Source: Diadema setosum (Eukaryota; Echinodermata; Echinoidea; Diadematoida; Diadematidae). From it: DNA of 64,000 nucleotides. The DNA lies in contig CM067075.1 in the NCBI GenBank assembly GCA_033980235.1, positions 24,623,061 to 24,687,060 on the forward strand, in the 5' to 3' direction. How positions within the stretch are numbered: the first letter of the stretch is position 1; every line of letters starts with the position of its first letter. A program made the translations under genes and the position numbers. Shown here in pieces: positions 47,001 through 58,900 of this stretch. Below the pieces are notes generated by a model. That model worked only from the letters and a program-made list of their open reading frames with translations. It had not been told where the DNA came from and did no database searches.

Positions 47001-49022
47001 TAGAGATTTGCTATTGTCTCTGATTGTATATACACTCTCAAACGTTGATATCAATAGTGTTGTATCACGTGGGTGCTTTAGGACAACTATACCCCTCGAA
47101 TGACGCGTATGCACTTTATAGATCTAGATCATAATGTAGGCTGGTGATAACAAAATTGATAATGCCTCCGTTTTCCTGAAATTTGCCGTAGAACAAAGAT
47201 ATAAATCTAAGAGTAATTTTAGTGTGAAACTTTAAGATCACTTCGTCAAAATCGTACTTAAGACACATCAATTTCAGTCACTGAGATAAAAGTTTATAGA
47301 GATAAGCACTCATCGCATTTGTGACATGCCTAGTGTTCATCTTAAAAACAAAATTGAGTTCTCCTAAATAGTATTGATACTAATGTCTGTGAATACATCG
47401 CTAGTCGGTGGGAGAGTGTTGGCAATCGGTGTCAATGAGGCGCTGTGCAAATGTCATCTCGACAGGTTTACGTTGGCAGCTAGATAAACATCGTGCTATC
47501 CGATTGGTTGAATCATTATTACGTCATGAGACAGAAAGCAACTTCTATACGGTCTAACGGTTACAGAGCAGGTTGTTCCAATTCTACACATTGATTTGTA
47601 TACATTAAAGTTGCTCTCAGGTAATGCACCATCATTATATATCTTCTTCAGGCACAACAATCTGGATGCTATACAGTTCACCAGTTCAAAGTGATAAGAA
47701 TAATGCAAACAGTTCTCATTTATTTTAGAATTTGAGTGAAATAATATAGCCTCATTTTACTGAAGCCAAGCAAAGACAAAGTATACTCGCAAGCATAAGC
47801 ACGATACGGCAAGAAGCAAAACTATCCATCCGTAATTTATCGTAAACAGCCCATATGTCGTAATGTTTCTTACGCAATCCATTGAAATCAAAATATTCCT
47901 TTCAGGAATCTTGTTTCCTTCCACACCTGCGCTCTGACTGATCTCTCGATGTAAAAAAAAGGCAAGTAATTATGGAGTGGGAGTGCCATTATAACAAATT
48001 ATGAAAAGTTGAGTTGGATTAATACATTGCACCAAAACCTTGTGCATATAATCATCGGAATTGTTTGCAGATGAACGGGGGAAAAGAGGAGAAAGGGCGC
48101 ATTTTGCATTTGTTTTGTCACCTCGCCATTCAGTCGAGAATCGCAGTTGTCTGCTGAACAAAGTCAGTTACAATAATATAGAGAGAAAAAGTCACTCATA
48201 TCGACTGTTCATTTGTGCAAAGGACTTGTTTTTTGTGCAACAGACACATGGAGACCGCATCTCAGAAGAAAGCGTGGATGCAGACTTGTATGTCACGTGA
48301 CGTGTTCTTCAAGAAATTCTTTCGTGCATCCCAGCAACTTGACCAAAGGTCGGCGAAAGGTCAGCGATAATATGGTGCATACTTTCAGTCACTGGCTGGG
48401 AAAAACTTTCCTCGAAGTTCAAGCACACCTCCGCCTCTCTTCAGATGATGGTTTCCGTTCTTCCCTGTAGAAATTTTTGAGAGATTGAAAAAAGAAGAAG
48501 ATAATTTTACGTCTATGACACACCGCTGAATTTTTAAAATATGTTTGTGCTTTCAAATCGTGAACATATTCCTATACAGATACCAAGATCCTATACAGAT
48601 ACATAAAATACAGATACCAAGTTTGATTTATAGCGTGGCGTCATAAACAAGCTATAATCATAGCAAAAGAACTGAAGAATAAGAAGTCGGAGTACTGCAA
48701 GAAATGTGTATTAATTATTTCTTTTGAGAATGTCTTTGATATGCGCGGGCACTCACACTCACACTCACACTCACACACACACACACACACACACACCCAC
48801 ACACACACAAACGCACAAGTTCTACAGTTCCCTTTACAAGTGTACATAATGTATACATAAATGTACATAATATTTGGCATTGATATAACTGCATACATAC
48901 CTGATATCGACTCTGAAACATCTTACTTTATAATCAATTCAGTAGCATTTCAACAATACCTTGTATTGTAATATATTATCATATGTTAAATATATAAACA
49001 TATATATATATATATATATATA
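44058..49022. other. Intergenic, 3' of the ADAM gene; nothing recognised
   Basis: Five kilobases of AT-rich sequence without long conserved frames. Part must be the ADAM 3' untranslated region. An exon-like acceptor (CTACAG) at about 48467 is followed by short open frames but I found no supporting similarity. Confidence 0.45.
48750..48812. repeat. (AC)n microsatellite with CACTCA variants
   Basis: CACTCA hexamers pass into pure (AC)n, just 3' of the ADAM gene. A similar (AC)n lies at 13808-13853. Confidence 0.95.
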
Positions 49023-49110
49023 TTATAATATATCAAAATATTGTAAAACCTTGTAATGCTCTTCTTGTCTGGCTGTGTCCATGTCAATTAGTAATCCTGC
49101 ATTCTTCTCT
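49023..49110 (-). CDS. ADAM probable terminal exon
   Basis: If the GTAAGA donor above is used, this exon joins in frame and reads EKNAGLLIDMDTARQEEHYK, then a few residues to TAA at 49025-49023. Acceptor TACAG after a pyrimidine run. The first part looks coding; the last eight residues may be readthrough or a missed donor. Confidence 0.5.
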
Positions 49111-49926
49111 CTGTACAAAAGAATCAAACAAACAAAAAAGATGAAAAATAATAGAAATAGATGTATGCATGCATGCATGCTAGTATATTCGTATCATAAC
49201 GCTGTTTTATGATCTACAAATATGTAATCTCTTTCTGCCCATGATTTTGCACAGGACCTAACGCAAGAATAATAAGCCAATTTGAGACTTCAAAAATATA
49301 TTTTAGAAACTTTTTGCCACATACAGTTTAGAATTAAAAGGTAATCTCGCTCTTTCCGATTCTTTCTTCTGTAAGTCTGTCTCTCTCTCTCTTTTTTCTC
49401 CATGTCTGTTTATATTAAACATATTAAGCACGCATAATACACTCTGTGAAATATAAATAAAAGCCATTAGAAGTGTCTTTAGACAAACTAATTTCTCTCT
49501 TACTTCTTTTTATGTCCGTGTTTTTTATTTGATGACTCGCCACCCTCTGGTTGCTGGTGGTGATGGTGGTGGTGGTGGTTGTGGTGGTGGCCGTGGTGGT
49601 GGGGTTGGTGGGGGCTGGCAGAAGAGTGTTGGTGTGCGTGTTGGTGCTGATGTTGCGGCCGGTGGGGTTTGGATGGATGTTGCTGGTGCGACGAGCCGGC
49701 GTTTGATGTCTTTGAGTCCCCGTCCAGAGTGCCGGCCGTGTAGTACGGTCGGCCCTTGTCGAACTTGGCTAGCCGCTTCTGTTGCTCCTTGGTTGGTTGA
49801 AACATGCTGCATTTGATAAACCAAACAGAAATAATTATTTATATAAACCATGGTAGTAGTATAGTTATAACAATAGCATTGATGTTCTTACCATTGATAA
49901 TAATGACGATAATAATAACAATAAGG

Positions 49927-49958
<32 letters not shown>

Positions 49959-52900
49959 CATAATCATAATAATAATAATCATAATAATAATAATATTGAC
50001 AATAACGATAATCATAATCATCACCATCATCATCATCAATATAGTAATGACAATAATGCACGACCGAGTACAAACACTCCAAAAAGCAACATTGCTCGGG
50101 ACGGATACGGGAATATTCTGAAAAGTCTGATGTTCTGGAATAGAACTTGACGTGATGTTGATCTCCAAGAGATATCTTGCGATGACAGAGATGATAATGG
50201 TAACAATGACAATAATAACAACAACAATAATAATGATGACGATAGAAATTATAAATATATGACAACTCCCCCCCCCCACACACACACACACACACACTGA
50301 GTCTGTGGCCTTTGTTTCATGAAATATGTGGATGAAATGCCCCGTAAAAATTCATAATTTATTGATATGCAACAAGGTAAGATCCTGCAGAAAAAGCCTT
50401 ACAAGAATTCAATACATAAACTATACTTACGAGAAAAGTTTGACTTGCTGTCTTCTCCTGCATTGAAAAAAAAAAAGAAGTTTTAAAAATGAGGTAAAAT
50501 CCAACTATTTCATGTTAAGTACCTTCATGATCTTAAAGAGCTACACATAATACTTTCATCTATTCAATTCTGTCGGCTTTGAAAGTTTATCAACTAATTA
50601 TTGGCGTAGTCTGGTTGTATTGTTCAAATCGTTCAAACTGGACATTGACTTTTATGTTCAAAGAGTTTCCGCTCACCACATGCAAGGGGGAATGTTATGA
50701 AAAGACAAAAATAAATGCATTTACTTCCAAGTTCTTACGCAAGAGCTGAAGTATTAGTTTTACAATTTCTGGGTTTTTTTTTAAAGACTTTCAAACGGCT
50801 CTTAATGTTTTTGGCAATGTTCACTCATTCGCCGTTTCATGTATCATAATACGGTTGACTTCACAAAACTAGCAGTAATTACGGTACTCAATATACACAA
50901 GTGAATGATGAAGGCAATCTATTTTTTTTTTCTCCTTCAAAATCATGTGATATGAGATCTGCATGTGGTTAACGTTTTATCTATTCCGTTGGCTTACCTG
51001 GCCTGATTCTGTCTCTTCGCTCTCCTTTGCGCATGCGGAAGAAGGAAATGAAATCTGATGCTATTAATTTGCACATAAACACCAAGTTTTGACTCTATGT
51101 ACAGACTTTTTAGTTATCTATTCCTATTGACGGGGAATTTTGTTTTCCTGATGAGCAACAGACATAACTATGAAACATCGTAGATAAAAACATATTTAAT
51201 TGATGAACTGTATGGTATACCTTCCTCTTATTGAAGGATATCTCATCAGTAAAATATAGGTGCAACTTGTACGCTGATAACCGAAAATGTCATAAAAATC
51301 GAAATATAATTTGATTAAGAACAAAATCGTGGCGATTTTAGAAGATGAGGGTATGGTTACCAAACATTACAGATTGAAAGATACAAACGTCTTTGAAATA
51401 TCGCTGCATGATGAGAAATAACTGGTCTTGACATGTAATTGTATCATGGATACAGATACAAGAGTAAATAAGTAAATACATTATAAACGCATATACTTTT
51501 TACGGTATTTTCTTTCTTTGTTTTATCAAAGTTATACAGAGTTTGGGTTTGTTTGAACAGCGCTCACTTGAAACCTATTGATGTGGCCCCGAATATAATG
51601 GCGACAATGAAGATAGTGGCAAGAGATCCACCGATGATGGCGTTTGTCAAGATGCGTACTTGCTCCGTGTTCTCACCCTCATTTCCCCCATCACCTAAAA
51701 ATGAAATAAAACGATTAAAAAATAAATAGATAATAGTGATAGGTACATAAAAATCAAAAGAAAAAAAAAGGTGCCATCGAGGAAGAGTCACTTCTCAAAA
51801 TAAAACAGAATTCTTGAAGGCTCAAAAAAAACAAATTTCAAATTTTATCAAAGTTTATGACAGTCATTTATATAACTGATACAATCAAATGAGACGGACC
51901 AACTACTGCTGAGTGTGATGAAAATAAAATGGAAGAATCGAAATCGTTCTTTCTTACCGCGGGAACACTTAAATGCACGAAACTCACTTTTGATTTGATA
52001 CATTCCTCATGACTCCAATGTATGGTATGAATATTGCTCAAACTGGCTCTCCCTATAGTTCACTTTAGTGCTTTAAATATTACTCTTCAAGTTAGTACGT
52101 CTCTATGGTAACCTGACTTTTGATGCTGGCCTAGTTACGATAATGGGGGTTTATGATGTGCAGCTGATTATAGTTACATGCATAGAGACTGACAAATTTC
52201 ACTGAGCATATTCTCTTTTGCTTCTTTCCTCTTATTTGTTTTTTTTTCCACAAAACTGTTCATATCTAGAAAATGGAATGTTAAATATTTTAATGACAAG
52301 AATAAGAATTAGTTCCGACTAAAACGAAATACAGTCAGAAAATCGGACACATTAAAAAAAATCATAATCCTGATAATTGTAAAAGTTTACAGGGTAGGAC
52401 AATTAATTGGCAAAAATAGTTTTAAAAATTCTCATAACAACAGTAATACTTTGTGCGTGTCCTCCTCAGCGAATAAGTTCTGTCTCTGACCAAATATTTG
52501 AGAAAATTTAGAATTAGTGAAATTTCGTGTTAAAAACAAATGGAGATCTACTTAACACCTACACCACAAAAAGTTACACAATTTTGTCTTTGAATACTCT
52601 CAAAACTTTTACAATCAAGTAATAGCTTTTTATGTTTCCGATTTCTCAGCAAATTTTCACCGATTGACCTCTCTGATTTTTTTTTTGTTTCCATACAAAG
52701 TAACATAGAGTCAGCAGGGAATTCTTTGTAATCGTTTCAAATCAGTGTTTTTTTTTAAATTACCATTGTTGTTGTTTTTGTTTTTGTCGTTGTTGCTGTT
52801 GTTGTTGTTGCTGTTGTTGTCACCAACAGCTTCACCCTCTTCGCTGCTGTTTGAGGGGGGCTCTGGTAGACACACCGCGCCGGCCCGCGTTTCGTTCCGA

Positions 52901-55900
52901 GAGGAACAGGCCGGGCTCGCCCATCCGCAGTGGCATATACATCTCGAAGAGGAGGTGCAGACCTATAGATGTTATAGATTCAAATGACGTCATTTACCAT
53001 TAAAGAGAAAGATCAAGCAGGTTCCACCCCCCCCCCCTCCCCCCATTTATGGATGACTTGCTGTGGGGATTAGGCGTACCTCCTTTATTGTATAAAAATT
53101 GTAGCTATCATCGTGTCAAATTATGAACGGCTCTTGTGGCAAATTCGCCATTGTTATTGTAAATTGTATAACATTAATGAAACGTGGTCACAGTCTGTTA
53201 ATGAAATTAAGTAATCATCTATGATACAAAAAAATAAATAAATCTTGAATAAACCAGTTCGTTATTCCACTTTGCGCATGAGTAGAAAAGGGTCATTTGT
53301 ACCAACAGGCATTTTAGTTTATAAATTCACTGAGATAAGCATCTGTGATGCGATGATTATTCATGTGATCCTTATCTAAATGGTGCTTGTCAGCACATCC
53401 ACCTGACAGCAAGAATGGTATTTCGCAATATAACAGGAAATAGGCTGTTATTGCATTCAATACAAAACAATGAAATGGATGCCTGCTAAATTGTCAATTG
53501 AGGGAGTATTCTGATCACCTGCTCAAAACGCAAGCTCATTCTTTGTTTTAACATGAATTCCTGAAATTGTTAAGTCGGGCAAGCTTATGCATTATGCTGC
53601 TTTGAAAACGAGTGAAGTGCCTAACCAACTGAGAAAAAAGAAAGGTCATTTGTACCAATATGTACATGAGCTAATTACGAACTGGCTTATTGTAGGGTTT
53701 ATGGAAGATTCTGGGCCGCATTGAGTAGTGGAAAACTGTTTAAGTTGCAAAGATACAAGTGTGTAACAAACTCCATCAGTTTGTTCATGCTATACAACTG
53801 AATATGGAAAAATGTTATGTACCTCGAGCTCGTGTAAATCCTGACGAGAATCAGCAATCTAAACCATCAGTGCGTACATTGCTCTTGGGCAGATACTTTG
53901 ATATATTGGCATATGAAAGATCATACAAAATTTAATCTGCATGTGATCATGAGTTTCAGAAAGTGGAAAACAGAGAGTAAAAGCTCCACCCCTCCTCGCA
54001 AAATTTTGCATGAGAAAATATCGTTCCCTGTTCCCCCATTAATACTTATCTACACATTTCATACGGAGACGCGGTAAACACATGGACTACATCACATTTT
54101 TATTTTTACATTATCTTTAAAAGAACGGATTTGTAAAAGTTGGAAAAAAGGCCTACTGAAGCCATGTTTAATTGCAAACAACATAAAAAATCAGAAAAAC
54201 GCAAACAAAAATGGCGGGGCAGTCCACCGGCATATACACACCCCGTTGTCCGAACATTCCCGTCCCGTCGGTCCGACCTCACAGCTTTCCCGATCAGGCT
54301 CTCGACACGTACCGCTCAGACACACCTCATTCTCTCCGCACGAAACTCCATCGGTCACGTGACCCAAATCAGAGCCATCTGCGAGCCTCAGACTTGCGGC
54401 CCTGTTACACAGAAACGTCATTGTAATTATTTTCTGCATTCCTATAGTAAAAGCGTAACTGAATTTGAATCGCTCACCATCTCTTTTACAAAAATGTGTC
54501 TTTTTACTTCAGGTTTACTGCTTCGTACACTCTAAAGTCCAGTAACTATATGCTACTTTGATGAAATGCTTTACGTTGTCATAGTTGTTAGTTAAAAAAA
54601 ATGGCTGCATTCATCAAGTGTCCTCATACGGTCTATAGTGTGCTTATTCTCATCTGTCCTCCTGTATGCTATCATCATGCTTATAAATCATTTAGTTTAT
54701 CGTATTGCTCTCGGTTGTTGAACAATCGCATAATTATCAATAACTAGCAGATTAACTGAAAACTGACATCAGAAGTCTTAGCAGTAGTCTCACCGGTGAG
54801 GGAATAGTGATATTGAGCAGATTGCCGCACTAAATATTGTTGCATAAATGGGGATGAGAATAATAATTCACAGACGTCTAAAACTTTGAAGAAATTAGGA
54901 TATGCTTTGTACTGCCTTTTGGCTCTATGCCCTTCATTGTATTCTGGACAGGTGCATCCCTTGAAACATTTACAGTCGGGATTCTTACCTGCAGGTGGGC
55001 TCTCCCGATGTCCACGTTGACAGTGCTGTGATTTGCTGTACTCTTGGTGACGACGTATTTACCTCAGTGACGTCACACATGAGGAAGGAACATTCCGGAG
55101 ATCTGAACCCATTTGAAAATGAGAATGAAACGCATTGGCAAGGTACAATGAATATTTAAAATGTTGGCCTATCACCTTTTCGATTTTCACATAAGTTGTA
55201 TAGAAAATGGCGTCATGACCGCATGCTGCATTGACACAAATTTTGTCCTGAGAATAAAGTTTTAATGTAAGGATGAAATCCTTACATTGTAACACATTGT
55301 GTTATGCGCTATCTAAGCACTGTCAATTATTATTATAATCATCATTATTATCATTATCCTTCTGTAAAAAGCATAGAAAACCTTCAAAAGCACTGTCAAT
55401 TATCATTATTATAATCATCATTATTATCATTATCCTTTTGTAAAAAGCATAGAAAACCTTCAAAACCACTGTCTGTACATATTGTACATCGTCTGCTAAG
55501 CGAGATATCAGCACCTGAAAGGGGGAATTGTGAATCAATGTAATTATCTCGGTAGTTTACTAAAATAATAGACATTGAATAATTACGGCTGAATCGCAAA
55601 ATCAGTGAAATGGTGTGCCCCACAATAGATACTGCTATGAGTACACAGACCAGAAACGGAAGAGGGATGTCGGCCCCTTGTGGTTAGCCCGAGATGACTA
55701 GCAATAGTCAGCAAATTGTATCAACTCGGCACATTGTGCCATTCGCGAGAGGAATTAGAAGATGGTTAATGTATACAATTTTCCCTGTTTATTTGTCAGA
55801 TTGCTATCAAGTCGAAGATACATTTATAACTTAACGTTGAATCATTCATATTTCTTTCATTCTTACCCTAATTCCGCTGGATCAGCTCCCTGGTAGGTTG

Positions 55901-58900
55901 TGTTCAATGAACAGGTGCTCGCCCCAGCTTTGCTCCCTGTGCAAACAGTCACACACAACATGCACAACGTCAATGCAATGTTTCCATGTAAAAGTCTTGT
56001 CAGAAACAAGGTGTTACAATACCTGGGACACTGACGATGAAACATTCTTTTCTGCAACGAAATACTTTTTTTAGCCCTCAGTTGGTTCCCCCACTCAAAT
56101 TAGGAAGATCTAAATAGGTTATTTATTGCATGGAGATTTTATTGTCGATGTCATATTGAAGGACATGTTCCTTCAGATTGTAGATCAACTACATGTTGAT
56201 TGCATAATTCATTTGCTTACCGGTAATAACTGGTAGTTTTCACTTGTAATAATTGTTCTTTTTAAAGCTGTGATACCACTCGTTTGTTATTCATTACTAG
56301 CTACATTTCAAACTACAGTGTGTTCAGTTTGAGGGATGTATATAGGGCCTTAATGCAAGTTAAAGTAATGTGAAGTGAATTGAAATGAATTGCAATACTG
56401 ACGTATGAACGGCCGTATTAAAACATATCACTATATCACACGACATAAAACATAAAATTCATCCTCGTGTTTTCTATTTTTTTTAGAATCAAATTACCCC
56501 CTTTATGACACTGTCAGCAATTTGATGTCACTTTATTCCGTTCGTAGAATTCAGCGTTATACTGACGTCCCGTTTTACTTATCTTTTTTTCTTACCTTGA
56601 CCCCAAAGATCCATGCACTGCTGTAGTCTGGTTTGACACACGCCACTCATGCAGACTCCCTGTAAGTCAGACACAATAGATGCAGAAAAGCCTAAATAGG
56701 GAATAGCGCACTCTCATGAAACTATAACAAGCTATATTCATTTTTCTTTTAAATTTTGTTTTTACTTATGAATGAAGTAGTGATAAATTCATTAAAAGAA
56801 ATTGTAATTCCTGAACGCCATATTGAGCTAACTTTATGAAACATTCGATTTCCTTAACGTGTTGAGGACTGTCAAAAATGAGCCATGAGAAGATGAATAG
56901 GATAGGAGTAAAACGTGTGCTGATTCAATTCAATTCAATTCAATTCATGCTTTATTTCATTTTTCGAAAAGAACATAAACATTTCACTTTCTTTGGTAAC
57001 AGAGAATAAGGTTGCATAGTCAAGACAAAGTAAATTGAGAAAAATAAAATCGAGGAACCTTGGAATAAGAAATACGTTGTAATGAAACTTGACTGAAGTG
57101 ATAAGGACGACATTATATGTGAGACATCGAAAAATGGAGGGACCCACTAAAAAGACAATGCTTGTAGAATGTGGGCCCCTCAAGTACAGAATGTCAATAG
57201 AAATTGAACGGATGCAAAAAGGGGAAGAAAGACTGGGAATAAAGTAAAAAAGAAAAAAGTCTGGAAGCCCTCTAGGAAGATAGAGTATCAAACAGACATA
57301 CATACTCAGGCGAGTAAACAGAAAACGAAACTGGGACGGCGAAACTAATAAAGGGGGACTCATAGACAAGACAGAACGAGACAAGACTAATATAACAGGA
57401 AGACAATACAACGGATAGAAAGACAGAACAGATCCAGTGATCCTCGACAGAATTCATTGAAAAAAAAAATGATGGGATGCGTGAAAAGGATACCATTATA
57501 TAGAAAAGTATAGAGAAATAGATGCAGAAATAATATAAATGAAATCAAACCTACTCTGTAGGTGTCTCAGGACAAGAGAGACGAGAAAATACGGTATATC
57601 ACTTGTAAGCCAAGTTCTTCGAAAAGGAATTGAAATAAGCCAACAGGCTAACTCAATTCTGTGGGATCATAAAATTGCAATAAAAAAAACTTTAATCTTC
57701 TTTTAAATGAAGATAAGTTGATATTGTGAGCTCAAATACCAATATTGCTATATGACTATATATTGATCCACTTTAAATTAGTATGTCAATTCAAGGTTAC
57801 ATTAATTAAAGTACAAATGTTTTTCGGGAAGAAAAATGCGGAAGAAAAGGAGATTCAAAATCAATTACCGAAATACTGACCTTATTTCCTTCGCAAAATG
57901 TTCCATCTGACCGAACGAAATTTTCAGGACACTAGAAGTGATAAAAAGCATCATAAAAAGATGGGTAAAAGAATGGAATCTTGACTCTACTTTGTTTCAT
58001 TACGCTTGTAAGACAATGGACCTACAAATACTTACAAGGGAGTGGAAATGAATATAAATTCAAGCAATGTGATCAGTACCTACATGAGATGACAAACTAA
58101 CTAATTGATATCATACGATAAATAACCTTAGCATATTTAAATGGTAGCAATTAGCGGTCGCTTTATTCGCATGGAAACCCTATAAAGATGCCAAACCCAA
58201 CCCAACCTTGATGGCTATGTTAAAGATACAACACAATGTTATAGTTTATCAAATTCTTCCATTTTTATTGGCCTGCTGACACTGATGTTGGCATATATAT
58301 GCATAATAATGAATCATGTTGTAACCTTATATTTAGATGGGCAGTATAACACATGGCAGAAATGCGCTTCTATAAAATTAATACTTACAATCAGCGGCAG
58401 ACTATTTAGGCTCTACAGAGCTCATTGAAGTGCAGCCGCATTAATTTCAAAACCTAGCAGAAAAGATCGCCTACATTAATAAAGCTTCTTTTTATGCACT
58501 ACCTGCTCAACACACACAATGTGCAATTTCATGAAGGCATGGATAAAAACATGCATGCATTGATGATTAAATGCATGATCACTGCACTGTCAAATGCACG
58601 ATGATGATGGAATACAAAATTGTATACCTCAAAAGCACAATATTCAGCATAGACTTACCTGTCCAGTCGTTCCTGTGCAGTATTCCGCAATGTCACAGGC
58701 GCTACGTTGGTCGCGGCAGCGGGAACCAGCGTCTACAAACTTATCATTAACATGGATAAATAGATAATGTCAAATAAAAACAAACGTGCTAGAAAAGAAA
58801 GTAATACACAAATAAACATAAAAGATACATCAAAATAACGACATACAAACTGTGAACAAAGACTAATAGCTTTTAGGATTTTCTAGCTATAACAAATATG

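Noticed and set aside
48350..48470. Additional 3' exon of the ADAM gene after a CTACAG
   Set aside because: Short open frames follow the acceptor, but no donor, phase or similarity links them to 49023-49110.
49839..50297. Ile- and Tyr-rich frames, possible membrane protein
   Set aside because: They are trinucleotide AAT/ATC repeats read in different frames.
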